A stretch of DNA of 64,000 bases, taken from positions 44,258,847-44,322,846 of the forward strand of contig JABBOT010000001.1 in the NCBI GenBank assembly GCA_016165875.1, in the 5' to 3' direction. The notes beneath the pieces are model-generated. The model searched no databases and had not been told where the DNA came from. It saw nothing but the letters and a program-made list of their open reading frames with translations. Source of the stretch: Acanthopleura granulata (Eukaryota; Mollusca; Polyplacophora; Chitonida; Chitonidae). Shown piece by piece: positions 1-11,907 of the stretch. Both the position numbers and the translations under genes were made by a program. How positions within the stretch are numbered: the first letter of the stretch is position 1; each line of letters starts with the position of its first letter.

Positions 1-154
1 ACATAAATCAGTCGATCGATATACAAAATAACATTCCTTGTGTTATATAACAGATAGTCATAAATATATTACCTGGACATAAGATATATGTATATATACA
101 TACGACCGGTTTACGATAATAAATTGTGCAGTCAAATAACAATTTACATGAAAG

Positions 155-847
155 CTAGATGGTGTATTCCAGCAGTGTGTTCCAGTTCGCCCCGCCGTAA
201 TTAACGTTCAATTTGACTTTTGTGTCTTTGGGGTAGTTTCCGTTGAGATCACCGCTGCCTTCCCAAACATCCCGTTCACTGCCAGGTTCCAACATAATCC
301 AGTCATTGGTATTTCCGATCCGGATAGCCGCCTTAGCAGCGTTAGGAAGTCGGTATTTAAAGTTTACCCCTGGAACACGGAAGCCGGCGTGTAATATCAA
401 TGGCTCCCAAACGTAACAACCATCGTCCCTCCACTGCCCATGCTGTTTGGGGAAAGGGTAGGCATCGAAGGAGATGTTCTGCACATTGATGAGGTAGTTG
501 TAAACACCCAAGAGTTTAGGGCCTGCTTCGGAGGGGGGTAGAGCGAAGATGTTGAGTTTGAACCAGCCAGTACCTGGGATGGTTGCCTTGAAGCTCACGA
601 TCGTTCCCGACTCGTCCACCCTCATCAGCACGTGGTTCACGCACTCTTTAGGAATCCCGTACGGTACCAATTTGGCCATCATCTTCATGGGCTGGGTGCG
701 TTCCATTTTCACCTCCACTTCATTTCCAGGCAACACTATCACCGGTTCAGGATGGCTCATTGTTCGCAATCCGTAGCTCTCAAACTTTGCCTGGGGTCCC
801 AAGAACCCATCCGCCATTTTCGGCAGCATCAGATTTGATCCCGCCAT
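155..847 (-). CDS. KY/hillarin-type Ig-like two-module protein, paralogue 1
   Basis: Single uninterrupted 230-codon frame with an ATG in good context (aacATGG). I see two beta-rich modules. Module 1 (residues about 13-122) has GFLGPQAKF (14-22), SH (31-32), a GNEVEV strand (41-46), GWFK (94-97) and VYNYL (115-119). Module 2 (130-230) has YPFPKQ (130-135), W..DGC (139-144) and the terminal LLEYTI (225-230). The pattern resembles the Ig-like modules after the transglutaminase-like domain of hillarin and kyphoscoliosis peptidase, proteins linked to the cytoskeleton. The Cys-His-Asp transglutaminase core is absent. There is no signal peptide or membrane segment, so a cytoplasmic role is inferred. 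It is the most divergent of the five copies in the middle: a Met-rich stretch replaces the consensus IGY.(D/N)PV(K/R)T motif, and the second-module D-x-x-G motif after LH is altered. The intactness is clear; the family name is less certain. Confidence 0.8.
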   Translation of the reverse strand: MAGSNLMLPKMADGFLGPQAKFESYGLRTMSHPEPVIVLPGNEVEVKMERTQPMKMMAKLVPYGIPKECVNHVLMRVDESGTIVSFKATIPGTGWFKLNIFALPPSEAGPKLLGVYNYLINVQNISFDAYPFPKQHGQWRDDGCYVWEPLILHAGFRVPGVNFKYRLPNAAKAAIRIGNTNDWIMLEPGSERDVWEGSGDLNGNYPKDTKVKLNVNYGGANWNTLLEYTI

Positions 848-1081
848 GTTTGAGAATCAAAAGTTCCTACGTGTGCTTGGCTGTACTGGTTTGACAATTA
901 TCAAGTCGACAGAATCTCAGTTCGTCCTGATCACTGCAGGCTGCTATTCGCTGTTTGAGATGTCTATACTTGTCCGACTAGAATGATCCAGAAAGCACGA
1001 CAGGTAATCCCTATGATTCAGCTTTACTGCTGCCAGACCAGCAGGATGCCCCGAACACTCCTGCAGAGAGAGGCAGGCCAG

Positions 1082-1092
1082 CTATATATATC
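1082..1092 (-). promoter_or_regulatory. TATA box of paralogue 1
   Basis: The minus strand reads GGATATATATAGC about 240 bases upstream of the ATG at 847. A start of transcription about 30 bases downstream would give a 5' UTR of roughly 200 bases. The site matches TATA-driven promoters seen upstream of three of the sister genes. Confidence 0.5.
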
Positions 1093-1099
1093 CAGGTGG

Positions 1100-3005
1100 A
1101 TTACAAGGAACGCATTTGCCCTGCAAGCTGCTTGGTAGACAGATCCCGTATCCACCTGGAAGGTTTTATCTCGCTGGTGGCAGTGACTTATAGCAAAGGC
1201 ACATGCACGCGTTACTTGGTCTTGCACGAACGATAGATTGAGTTTGTGACTAGATGAACTAGGTGCACCGTAGCATATAAATCTTTGCCTGTTTATATAA
1301 GCTATAAGAAGGCGCACACCATTGTAGACTGCAATAATAGCCACCGGTTTCTGTAACCCGGAGTGTATACCTTATTCCTCGGAGCACTACCTATAGCTGC
1401 GGTGTATACATCGCAGGGTCTTCTGGCTAATGTAGTCTGACCTTTAGCTGCAGGTAGCTCTGTTTACTCGACAAGACCACACAAAATACCTGAATTTCAC
1501 AAAGGCCCAGGGATGTCTGTTTTTCTCTAAAGAGTTTAGTGTGACATTTAAACGACTTTCATTAAAGTGAAGCGAATCCACTGCTATCCCCGTGATCATT
1601 GCTCTTATCTATACACCCGAGGCCTAGAAAGACGGTCTAGTGCTTGTAATAGAGATTATTTACGTGACATAAACTCACTGAGGTGTGAAGAGACAAGCAG
1701 GGCTGTATGCTGCTGCGTCTTCGAGTGTAAGTTCAACCTAAAACTCGAGCGATTTCTAAATCCTTTACAACTATATCAACACCACATTCACGTGAACTTT
1801 CTCGTCACTTTCCACAAACATATCACTGTAGAAATGTACCATATATTTGTGAATGGCACAGTTTTTGTCACAGCGTGCAAAAAGAGTTCACAAGCCAAAT
1901 ATTGACAGATTAGGCTCGGTATATCACGTAGGTGAGTGTGCAGATATGTACACGTTATAAAAAATTACTAACAGCATAGCGAGTAAAACCAGAGCAACGA
2001 CAACAATGTGATAGTTGGCAAATACATGTTTACACATTATCGGTAAAGCAGGCCTCTTGTCAATTTATCTAACTGTTCATGTAAGTGTAATAAGAAGTAA
2101 CAGCTTACACCCCTCAAGCACCCGAATAAGGTATAGGTTAATGTAATTGAAGCAGTTTGAAATATCCAGGGCACTTGAACACAAGGTTATATACATTACT
2201 GAAAGCTTCATTAAGAGCCACCTGTCTAAACATTTGCTCCATACACAAGTCGCTCTATACACACATTAACCAGTCGAGCTTCTGGAACTATTAATTCATA
2301 TTTGAAAACAATCTTAGCATGTACGCACCGTACAGCCACGAATTTCGCCTCGGTCATATTTGATTATTGTCAACACAACATTCTCCTATTAAACTTTGTA
2401 AGCTATACTTCGGTCACCATAACGTCCAATAACAAGACGTACATGACATGTGGGTGATTCCTACATATATATCGTGCGCACCCATTTCATGGGTGGATGT
2501 TGTGAATTTGTCATCTGGTAAATGTTATAACGTTGTTAATGTCATTATTGTGAATGCTTCAATGCAGTGTGATATGTATTTACATATTGTGTGTATTACT
2601 GGTCCGTTTCATAAAGTGAATGCTGAGTTTTGGTGGTTTTTTTTGTGAAACACGTCCTAAATATGCAACGTGTGAGGTATGTCCTCTGCAAATGCACGTG
2701 CATTATCTGTAAGTGGCAGTATTTTGAATAATTCTATACTAGAGACGTCCAACAATTAAGGAGACTGCATTGTTTGTTTTTTTTTACATTATTCCCTATT
2801 TTGTATCCTTACATTATGTTTACCCTTCGCCATGGTGTTATGTGTGTAAGTGTGTGTGTGTGTGGGGGGGGAGGTAAGTTCTTTCTTAACCAGTTGGAAT
2901 GAAACCCTAACTGAGATAAATTGATGAGAGACCGATTACTTGTGACGATTTCCCAACTATCACACTACCGTCGCTGCTCTGGTTTTTCTGCTACTGGACT
3001 ACGCA
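1100..3005. other. Gene-free stretch
   Basis: No frame here shows recognisable protein similarity. The open frame at 1567-1905 begins with GTG and has no family motif. A GT-rich run ends in eight Gs near 2848-2873. The part at about 2880-3000 is similar to segments at 13800-13935 and 18230-18420 (shared core around 'caactgtcacac') and is probably an unnamed interspersed repeat. Confidence 0.5.
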
Positions 3006-3009
3006 TTCC

Positions 3010-3222
3010 CGAGGCCTGGTCGCAGTGCATTGTTTTCATGTAATGCGGTGCTGTGAGTTCAAGCCCCCCTCATGCTGGTTTTCTCTCCGATGAAGCGCGG
3101 GAAGGTCGACATGTAACCTCTGGATGATCCTGTGTTTCCCCTTTGATATGCGTGCTATCTATGATATACGTGAAATATTCTTGGGTGCGGCGTGAAACAC
3201 CAATTAAGTAAACAGATACATT
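3010..3222 (+). mobile_element. tRNA-headed SINE, copy 1
   Basis: The head carries a B-box-like 'tgagttcaagccc' near 3054. The tail has 'gtgaaatattcttgggtgcggcg' followed by 'tgaaacaccaatta'. The central body (gaaggtc...gtttcccc) is diverged. It belongs to the same family as the longer copies at 6418 and 38781. From memory it resembles the RUDI-like SINEs of molluscs. Confidence 0.7.
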
Positions 3223-3229
3223 TATGTCC

Positions 3230-4870
3230 ATCATACTCATACATGTGTATAAGTATGGAACTAAAAATGACACTAAATTAAGACACCGAAGAGAATTAAT
3301 TAGGATGACTGAATACTGGAACGCTCTTAGGGGTGCAAACCCCACTACCGACCTTATGTTTAGTGAGTTATATCTTCGGCTAGTGTGGCCACAGCGAAAG
3401 GCACGCCGTTCCCTCATTCTATAGCTCAGAAAGGCATAGGTCCTGAATAAGGAGAAGTATAAGCTGCTTGCCTTAAGCTGACTCCTTATGTTAGAGCTGC
3501 GGCTGAGATAAGGGCCTAAGTTTTTCTGGGTGTCAGAATGGAGTTCATTGAAATTTCGATGATCTATTTATTCATTCAAATCAGCACGAATAAATTCATC
3601 TATTACGTTCTTTCAATCAAGAAATCTATTGGACCAGTGAAATACAGCGTTAAATACTTGTAGGCATTGTTTAGTACCTTGAGGTGGACGACGCGCCTGT
3701 GTGGTCTTCACGGGCACACAATCTTGCACCTGCGATTGTCTCCCTTGGAACGAGCGCAGGTCATATTCAGCGCATATATTTACACTCAGGGGCAGACAGA
3801 TGTAATTCTCGTCTTAATTGCATCTGAAGTATCGTTATAATCACAGGACAATGGTGTATCCGTTGCGGGTGTCGCCCATTTTTTGACAGTTTAGGATACT
3901 ATGCACTTGGGCGCATAATCAATTATCTCATATCCTTAGGTCATTCTTGATTAAGCATTACATAGCGATTGCGCTTTAATTTAATTTCTTATAGAGATGA
4001 TCTCCGGGTCATACATGAACGAAATAAGCCTAATCCTCCAAACAGAGGAGAATCTGTTTATTTTTTTATCGCTTAAACTACTCCCACTCTATTACTTAAG
4101 ATACCATACTTTCAACCAGACTAGGCAGTATAAAGCCTATTGTTACTTTTAGCTAATATTTTTCTGATATAATCTTTCAGATACATCATTGCACTTGAAA
4201 GAAAGAGGTTATTATTTACACCTATAAACACTGTAATTTTCCTGATTTTCTTACACGCATTATTGGGTTTTACGCTGTTTGCGTGACAGAGAACGTATCT
4301 ATATATGCTGTCCCATCAATTACTGAAGCTGTACGGGATTTACCACTTGAGCTGTCATCAGGGACTTGCAAACTGTCCATTTAACATGCATTTATTCACC
4401 TTGCCTGCCAGATCAGTCATGTACAAGGCGACCTCTCATTTCTGAATCGGCAGAGTTGCCCTCTTTCTGCATACATCTACATCGTTCACTCTTGAATGAG
4501 CTTGGCTTTCACGCATATTGTTGACGATCTATTCCTTTCTTACACGAGTGTGCTAAACGGGGTCATAACCTGTTATACATCAACTACGGTTGACGTGGGC
4601 TGAAGAAATACCCTAGTATATGGAGCTAATAAATGTTCGGGTCATCGTGATCTGAGGCAAGCGTCATCTCGGGAATATTTCTTCTACGAATTCCCCGGCT
4701 TAAATGCACTAGAGTTCACTGGACGAATACACCTTAAATTAGCTGTGAGTTGTGTATGAGTGTGTCTGATAGGTGTGTGTGTGTAGGGGGGGGGGGGGTA
4801 TGAGTGTACTGGTATAGAAAATCGATGGTGTTTTATTTGAACTGATAAGAACGTCAGTGGGTTTGTGTCA
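3230..4870. other. Gene-free stretch
   Basis: I see no coding exon. A GT microsatellite running into a G tract lies at about 4776-4799, just upstream of the promoter of paralogue 2. Confidence 0.5.
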
Positions 4871-4879
4871 GCGCGGGAC

Positions 4880-4887
4880 TATATAGG
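4880..4887 (+). promoter_or_regulatory. TATA box of paralogue 2
   Basis: TATATAGG lies 224 bases before the ATG at 5104. A Tcagg initiator-like site about 25 bases downstream (near 4903) would be the transcription start, giving a 5' UTR of about 200 bases. Confidence 0.5.
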
Positions 4888-5103
4888 TCGGCGTCCTTGC
4901 CAGTCAGGAAACAGTTGTCGCGGGGCGGATACCTGAACACACTCTAGGTGACATTCTTCGGCTGACTCATATCCAGGGCTGCCAGTGCAGGGTCTGTCGT
5001 TGTACAGTAAACAAGGTGCGACCATACTCTCCAACCACCCTTATACCAAGCCTACCTCTGGCGCACACATATCAGTGAATAGTTCGGTTTGTAGACTGCC
5101 ACC

Positions 5104-5790
5104 ATGTCTTTCGACGATTTCCCAAGCATTACCAATCTCGGCGAGCACCCCAAGTTTAAAGAGTTCGGCTTGAGTCTCAAGAGCCACAAGAACTCCCAGG
5201 TTAGACTGATCGGGAATCAGGCAGAGATCGAGATCGGGTACCGGAATCCAGTGAGAACCTTGGCCACGCTCAAGTCCGTAGATGACGACAAGGAAGCCGA
5301 AGACAGTGTTTTTATACAGCACGACGAAGATAAAAAGGTTATACAGTTCATCGTGACCATACCTGACAAAGGCTTCTGGAAGTTAGAACTATACGCTCTG
5401 CCAAAGTCCGAGGAAGGTGAGAAACTCCTTGGAGTGTTCACTTACCTGCTCCATTGCCCCAAAGTCATCGCCAAGCCTTACCGTTACCCGAAACGCTACA
5501 AGCAATGGAGCGACGGCTGTCACTTGTACGATCCACTCATCCTACACAAGGACGTACGTGGCGGCAGCGTTCACTTCAAGGTCAAGGTACCCAACGCAAA
5601 TGACGTCGCAGTATGCGTCAACAACGAACAGCCTTGGAATCATCTTAAGGACGAGTTAAAAAAGGGCATCTTTGAGGGCAACGTGAAACTGGCGGATTAT
5701 TACGGACGTAATGTTCCGGTTACGGTCAACGCCAGGTTCGGTGATGACAAGGGGTCGTCCTACACAACCTTGCTGCAGTACACCATCTAA
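5104..5790 (+). CDS. KY/hillarin-type Ig-like two-module protein, paralogue 2
   Basis: Intact single-exon frame of 228 codons. The start is decided by a near-perfect Kozak context, gccaccATGt. Module 1 has a weakened opening: NLGEHPKF (11-18) in place of GFLGPQxKF. It keeps SH (27-28), GNQAEIEIGY (37-46), FWKLELYALP (91-100) and LLGVFTYLL (108-116). Module 2 has YRYPKRYKQW (126-135), DGC (137-139), LILHKDVRG (145-153) and the end LLQYTI (223-228). It is Lys/Asp rich and has no signal peptide. Like its sisters it carries only the Ig-like part of a KY/hillarin protein, without the transglutaminase-like core. A binding or scaffold role at the cytoskeleton is an inference from the family. Confidence 0.85.
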   Translation: MSFDDFPSITNLGEHPKFKEFGLSLKSHKNSQVRLIGNQAEIEIGYRNPVRTLATLKSVDDDKEAEDSVFIQHDEDKKVIQFIVTIPDKGFWKLELYALPKSEEGEKLLGVFTYLLHCPKVIAKPYRYPKRYKQWSDGCHLYDPLILHKDVRGGSVHFKVKVPNANDVAVCVNNEQPWNHLKDELKKGIFEGNVKLADYYGRNVPVTVNARFGDDKGSSYTTLLQYTI

Positions 5791-6415
5791 TGAAGTAGGA
5801 ACTTCGCTCCCAGACAGCAGGCGGCCTGACGGGCGCTATTCAGGACTGGCCACATTCAGTGGGAATGCTATGCGCTATATTCTCTGGCAATATTTGACTT
5901 TCTTACATCACCAAACGCTTCACATGTTGGACACCTCGGTAGATATGTTTTGATAACACTGTCTACTATGTAAATATATGGTATAATTAGTTTTAATTTC
6001 ATCACCTTTGTAGAATTCAACAATGTTTTATTATCAGGCATCTAGCCAGTGTTACAGCTGATTAAGTGAAAAATATTCATTCTTATTACAGCTATAAAAT
6101 GTTGTCTGTTCATTCAGTCTTGCTAATTCTTAAAAATGGGCCCGACATACTGATTATTGATTGCTTTTTGCCTCTATGATCGCAGTACTTTAGCGTCACC
6201 CTTCCCTTGCACGCCAGTGGTGCAAAGGCAAATCGCTTTTACGTCATTGTTTGCATGAACTCTTAACGTCTGATGGTTGAATGCACTGCCCAGTTGTTGA
6301 AGGGTGTATTATCAGCTAAACCGATATTTTTAAAGGAGACTAAAGTTCCAAAATTTTGAATATGGATTTTACTTGCTTTAAGTAAAAACATAACGCTGAG
6401 TCATTTAGCGCGCCA
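5791..6415. other. 3' flank of paralogue 2
   Basis: This holds the presumed 3' UTR of the preceding gene. I see no canonical AATAAA in the first 400 bases. Nothing else is recognisable before the SINE. Confidence 0.4.
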
Positions 6416-6417
6416 GT

Positions 6418-6664
6418 GCAGCCCAGTGGCGCAGAAGCCTTTCACCAATGCGGTCGCTGTGAGTTCAAGTTCAGTTCATGCTGGCTTCCTCTCCGGTCGT
6501 ACGTGAGAAGGCCTGCCAGCAACCCGCAGATGATTATGGGTTTCCCCCGGGCTCTGCCCTGTTTCCTCCTTCCATAATCCTTCCATAATGCTGGCCGCCG
6601 TCGTATAAGAGAAATATTCTTGAGTACGGCGTAAAACACCAATCAAATACACAAATAAATAAGA
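6418..6664 (+). mobile_element. tRNA-headed SINE, copy 2 (nearly full length)
   Basis: One of the most complete plus-strand copies. The head is 'gcccagtggcgcagaag', with a B-box-like 'gtgagttcaag' at about 6458. The body has 'cttcctctccgg', 'aaggcctgccagcaac' and 'gtttcccccgggctctg'. The tail has 'gccgccgtcgtataagagaaa', 'gagtacggcgtaaaacacc' and a short aaata-type repeat. It shows the head, body and tail layout of an RNA-polymerase-III SINE. Confidence 0.8.
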
Positions 6665-6669
6665 ACTTA

Positions 6670-7228
6670 ACGGAACACAAGCTAAATGTTAACAGGCTTA
6701 TAACGAAGTAATTAACTCATATCAGTGTGTCGTCTCATTCCATTTCAGTTTTTGTCTCCATCTATAATGACAAATAATAGGAAGATCTATCCGATAACAC
6801 TACATGCATATTCATAGGCTAATTGTTCGCTCTGGGCGCATGTGTGAGGGTAGTGTGACACTGCTACATGTATGTGGTGAACTCAAAAGCGTATATAACA
6901 TATTGTTCATTATGGAAATATGAGGGTGAATTTCATTACATCACAATACACTTCACAGGTACATATAATAGAGAGCATCTGCAGCCCACCGATTTCCTTT
7001 ACGCTACAGGTAGCGGGATAGACACTGCATGCCCGTCTGGCAACTGTTACCCGATCGACCATGAATACTGTGTACACATTATAATGTAGACAATGTACAC
7101 AAATTTACGAATCTGAAGTAAGTCCGAACGATATCGGTATTATATACTATTATTATATAATTGTTTTCAAAAACTCAAAAACAAAGCTCGGGAACTTATA
7201 TAAGCAGCCATTGTCTTACTTATAACAA
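6670..7228. other. Gene-free stretch
   Basis: Short open frames only; no motif recognised. Confidence 0.4.
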
Positions 7229-7230
7229 CG

Positions 7231-7455
7231 CAATGACCCAGAAGCCTCTCACCATCGCGGTCACTGTGAGGTCAAGTCCAGTTCTGTCTGGTTTCCTCTC
7301 CGGTCGTACCTGTATAGGTCTACCAGCAACCTGCAGGATGTTTGTGAGTTTCCCCCGGGCTCTGTCCGACTTCCTCCAACCATAATCCTGACCGCCGTCA
7401 TATAGGTGAAATATTTTGAGTACGGCGTAAAAACGACAATCAAATAAATAAATAT
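7231..7455 (+). mobile_element. tRNA-headed SINE, copy 3
   Basis: Same family as the copy at 6418: 'cagaagcctctcacca', 'ggtttcctctccggtcgta', 'gtttcccccgggctctgtc', and the tail 'gagtacggcgtaaaa' with AAATA repeats. It sits 570 bases from the previous copy in the same orientation. Confidence 0.75.
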
Positions 7456-7464
7456 CTATAACAT

Positions 7465-7570
7465 CTTCAGTATACTCCCATGAACTCCGGCTTACTCCTC
7501 GCATATAGATGACCACGTGTCGTATAAGTGACATAAAGCTCGAGTACAGTGCTAAACACCAGTCAAACAA
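7465..7570 (+). mobile_element. SINE 3' fragment
   Basis: A decayed tail ('gtcgtataagtgacataa', 'gctaaacaccagtcaaa') directly follows the previous SINE. It is either a second insertion into the A-rich tail or a partial tandem copy. Confidence 0.55.
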
Positions 7571-7579
7571 ATGACTGAA

Positions 7580-9655
7580 GCAAAACGTGCAGACATATAT
7601 TACAAAGCGTCAAGATCACACCCGTGGTAGGATATCAAATTAACCCAAGTGCAAATTTAATACCAAAGAATAAACTTTCTGGCATAATCCCATAGAGCTG
7701 GATTAGACCTCAGAACCGCCACTTACATCTACATACGGCCGTTTGTCAACTATCATTTCCGGGTTTACTCTTCATACTGAACCCCTTTATACTGGTCAAA
7801 AGAGAAGCTAAATTATCATGTTGTGTTTCTAATGAAGTATTGTGGGGAGAAAATATCCAACAAAAACAATGTGTAAAACAATATGAATGTGAATGGCTGT
7901 TAATAGTATTTAATGGCTAGATTTCAGTCTTTCAAAGTAACATAAAAAGCCAAACGTCCGCAAAGCACTGAACGCCTGAGCATAAAAGTGTACTGAGATC
8001 GCACGTTTTAATTCTTCTACTTGCCATGTTTGTTTTCTGACGGGCAATATATTACCACTCAAGTTACAACCTTTCAAACTTCACTTAAGAGCAATTTACC
8101 CAGGTCAAGTTACTTAAATAATGCACATTTAATCCAAAAAACGTTTAATCGTAAAAACGTTTTAGTATAATACTATTCTAGGCTCGTAGGTGTACACTAA
8201 TCATATAATGTACTGTTTTGAGACACATCTATAGGATTCCTGCCATTCAAATCTACATTTTTCTCATGTATACATCTATACATGTATCTGCTGCACCCAA
8301 GCTGTTGCGTTAACAAACAACACATTTGTTTACGAATTCCTGCCGTCTGTAACCGTTGTGCATAAAATATTGTAAAAAAAAGGCAAAAGTTCGTGTTGAA
8401 AATAAAAGAACAGAGCCGCTTACAATTAAGCGTCGAGTGCAGGTAGGAGAGCATAACGGCATCTCAATGTCACTCGATATGAGAAATATCGATTGAAACA
8501 ACAGGAGAGCCACTTTTTATGTTATTGTCTTTAACTGATTGCTTTCATTTTCAGATATAAATTTATAAATTACGACTTACAATCATATTATGAAGTTCCA
8601 AAGAAACACATTAGTTCAGATCACATGCAGTTCTGGTGTTTAAAATTGGGCTTTTTATTGTTTACATAAGATTAACAGTATCCGTATGGTCGTATTTAGA
8701 ATACATATTACGACAATGTTTGACGATGTGTTTGGCCAGCACAGAAACACAACGCAGATGATTTCTTGAAACTGTGAGCATTGTTACGATGAAAATGTAA
8801 CCGTTCATAAGGTGTTTACCATTCTCACTGAGTAAAAATTGTTATCCATATTAACATGTATTAACGTGGGGAGAAATAATGCTTTATGGTTACCACGCAG
8901 TCTAGAAAGAAAGAAAAAAAGAAAGTTGAAAACTGCTCTTGTGGGTATAGATCGAGGACCAACGTAATGTATTTGACAAACAATATATTGACTACTACAT
9001 ACATGCAAGGAAAAGTAGTGCTTTTTGGTTTTGTGGAAAAAGATGAGTGGAGATCATAAATGCAGCAGTTCGGGCTATTAAGAGGCGAATGTATGTAAGG
9101 AATGCAGGGGAAGAGGTTAAATGCTGACAGAGGTGCTAGAGAATGAGTGATTGTGTTTTGAGTGTATGTGTACAGGACACTTTACAATCCATAATGACCC
9201 ATCAGCTGAAGAACACCACGTGTCGGGCGTGTCAACTGTATCGCAAGTCTGTAGAGATCAGATCATAACTGTACATCATCTGTATGCATACAATATGATC
9301 CGGAGCAATGGGGTCATGGGCCACATAACTGAGAGTTTGTTTACTGAGCGCTAACAAAGCAATTTATAATACCATCAATTGTTTGAAGACTATCGGTGTT
9401 AAAGTTCATGGGCGTACGTGCGGTGTCCTGTAACGACCAGGCATTCCACCTTCGGAGAAGGCGTAGCTGCGTACGTCACACTAAATTCACCGTTACCTGG
9501 GGTGTCAATTTCAGGTGATAGAATTATTGGGGACTGGTCTACACGTTCCATTCATTGCTTAGGGTGACGACCAAACTCGATTTTAAAATTCGGTATATTT
9601 TAAGCCCATTCAGCATACCCTTGCCCCAATTTGTACTTATTAAATATATATGCAG
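7580..9655. other. Gene-free stretch
   Basis: No coding exon recognised on either strand. The sequence is AT-rich and without long repeats I could identify. Confidence 0.45.
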
Positions 9656-9665
9656 CAGTGTTGGG

Positions 9666-9673
9666 TATAAAGG
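9666..9673 (+). promoter_or_regulatory. TATA box of paralogue 3
   Basis: TATAAAGG is a consensus TATA box 67 bases upstream of the ATG at 9733. This predicts a start near 9696 and a very short, unspliced 5' UTR of about 35-40 bases. Confidence 0.65.
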
Positions 9674-9732
9674 GCTACCCACGAACGGAAAATTCTAAAC
9701 TCTGAGAGAAGTTCTTGGAGATTTAGGTCAGT

Positions 9733-10455
9733 ATGGATCAACTGTGCAAAAATCTCTCTATGGCATCAGCTAAGGAGCCGTCTTTGCCTAAAGGTTTTTT
9801 GGGTCCGCAGTCAAAATTCAGGGCGTTCGGACTGGGCGTTCTTAGCCACACAGACGCTAAGATTCATATGAAAGAATGGGAAGGCAATGAATTGAGGATC
9901 GAGATTTGCTACAGCGGTCCCGTAAAGACGACGTTTTCTCTTATTGAAGCGAACACTAATGAAGAGCGGTCCGAGTGTGTTTTTGCGCAGACGAACACTG
10001 AGGATCAAACCATCAGCTATCACATGACCATCCCGGCCCCAGGTTACTGGAAGTTCCAGATCTTCGCTCTTCCCCAGTCCGACCCCGGCAAGAGTCTGGC
10101 AGGAGTCTACAACTATTTGATCCACTGTGTGAAAGCCGCCAAGCGCTCTTACCCACGCCCAAAACAGTTCAAGGACTGGAAAGACGGCTGCATCTTAAAG
10201 GAGCCGATGGTGTTGCATCGTGACGTTACTGGGCCCACCGTCCGCTTTCGTGTGATCATCCCCGACGCCAACAAAGTAGCTGTTGTTGTTGAACAGGAGT
10301 GGACTCATTTGATGAAGATCGACGACGAATGGACAGGGAATGTCGTACTCGGTAAACATGGTAAATATTACGGCACGAATGCATCTGTGACGCTGAACGC
10401 CTTGTACGGACCGGAGGGAGGCTCTTACAGCACACTTCTTGAGTACACCATTTGA
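9733..10455 (+). CDS. KY/hillarin-type Ig-like two-module protein, paralogue 3
   Basis: Intact 240-codon single-exon frame. The first ATG (residue 1) lies just downstream of the predicted transcription start; a second Met at residue 10 is an alternative start. Module 1 has GFLGPQSKF (21-29), SH (38-39), a two-residue insertion before GNELRIEI (51-58), PVKTT (63-67), GYWKFQIFALP (104-114) and GVYNYLI (124-130). Module 2 has YPRPKQFKDW (140-149), DGC (151-153), VLHRDVTGP (160-168), VRFRVIIP (170-177), VAVVVEQEW (182-190) and SYSTLLEYTI (231-240). With paralogue 5 it is the closest to the family consensus by eye. It is inferred to be cytoplasmic because there is no signal peptide. The transglutaminase-like core of full-length KY proteins is missing. 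Confidence 0.88.
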   Translation: MDQLCKNLSMASAKEPSLPKGFLGPQSKFRAFGLGVLSHTDAKIHMKEWEGNELRIEICYSGPVKTTFSLIEANTNEERSECVFAQTNTEDQTISYHMTIPAPGYWKFQIFALPQSDPGKSLAGVYNYLIHCVKAAKRSYPRPKQFKDWKDGCILKEPMVLHRDVTGPTVRFRVIIPDANKVAVVVEQEWTHLMKIDDEWTGNVVLGKHGKYYGTNASVTLNALYGPEGGSYSTLLEYTI

Positions 10456-10682
10456 CATTTGTCACGCCTTCTGGTGACACATTTGCTTTTCTAATTTAGA
10501 GACAGAAACTGCACTAAACGAATGTGCATATACTTCTCCAATGAAACGACTTCAGCATTTCGTTGCAGATTTCGCCATGGCAAGACACGACAAAAACAGT
10601 GTTAGACAGGTCTTATATTTTTTCCTGCATATAATATTTCCTCCCGTAACACAGCGTAGTGCCAAAAGGCTCTTGAGGGATT

Positions 10683-10688
10683 AATAAA
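10683..10688 (+). terminator. Poly(A) signal of paralogue 3
   Basis: AATAAA lies about 230 bases past the stop codon on the gene's strand. It is the first such hexamer downstream and a sensible 3' UTR length. Confidence 0.5.
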
Positions 10689-10699
10689 TATTCCTTATA

Positions 10700-11855
10700 T
10701 TACCATTGACACAAATAATATGTCTTGACATTTAAATCCTTCGATTATTTTAGTACAGATTCTTCTGAGTGTATTTCTACTGGTGGTGTCATTTTGACAA
10801 CGCTCGCTTTCGAACTATAATTATTGGGTATTTGTGGTTATGCCATAGTTGAATAGCGTGAAATCTTTTCCAGTAATACTGAGAGCTGTCATGCATGGGC
10901 CTTGTACAGCTCTTTATTACATAGCTGATATCCCCGACATTCGTGTTACAGTTTGATTTTTCTATGGAAGTGGGGCCGAGGGGCGGGAGTTGGGGTAGAA
11001 GGATTTCTTTGTTCAATAACAGTTAAGATTTGACATCGCTCGCAACCTTGTTTGAGCTATATCACGAGATCTCCTGGTAACAAAAGATGCACAGTTACGG
11101 TGCTCTAGACACCAGTGGACCGTCAGTTCATAGGTGCCTGGCGTGCGCAGCCAACTTTACAGTCACACTGTAACAGGAATGTCAGAGATATCCTTACATA
11201 CCCTTACATGTCACTAGACATGTACTTCATGAATGTTATCTTCGGTATGATGTCATGTGACTTGGAGTTACTTAGCAACCAGTGATCCACAGCTCTTAGA
11301 AAGATCTTCACTGACGTGAAGACTTTCACTGATTCAGTGATTCATTGATTGATTCATTATTTCATGCATTCCTGAATTCGTCGATTTACACCAACATCTA
11401 ACGTTACTCAGGATAAAACTGTCTTTGATCCACACCTTATTTCACCTGATCCTCACAAAACTGTCAGTATAAACAATGCATAAAATCTTCTGAAAGATGG
11501 GAAAGATAAAGCCCTCGACTCTGCCGTCCTCCTGCCGGGGTTAAGTCTCCGAGCCCCATGCACTCCAGCAGTATTTATGAAGTCTTATAGATCTGGTATC
11601 TGGTAAACACCAGAGTAAAATAGTCTGATGCGCCAATTTCTTCAAGAGGTGGTTTCCTTTTGCGCAATTCACTCTTATGGTAAATGTGTAAACGTGCATG
11701 CTTGTTTAATTTCTAGCAACGTCCCTCCCTTTCAACATTATCTCGTCACATAACGCTGATATTTCTTTCTAGCTTAAATAAAACCCGGTGTCGTAGCTGC
11801 CAGATATGGTCACCAGGTCACGGTATGTTCTGACACCGGTCCACTGTAACGACGC

Positions 11856-11907
<52 letters not shown>

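Noticed and set aside
6440..6475. tRNA gene suggested by B-box-like sequence
   Set aside because: It is the tRNA-derived head of a SINE; no complete cloverleaf could be drawn.
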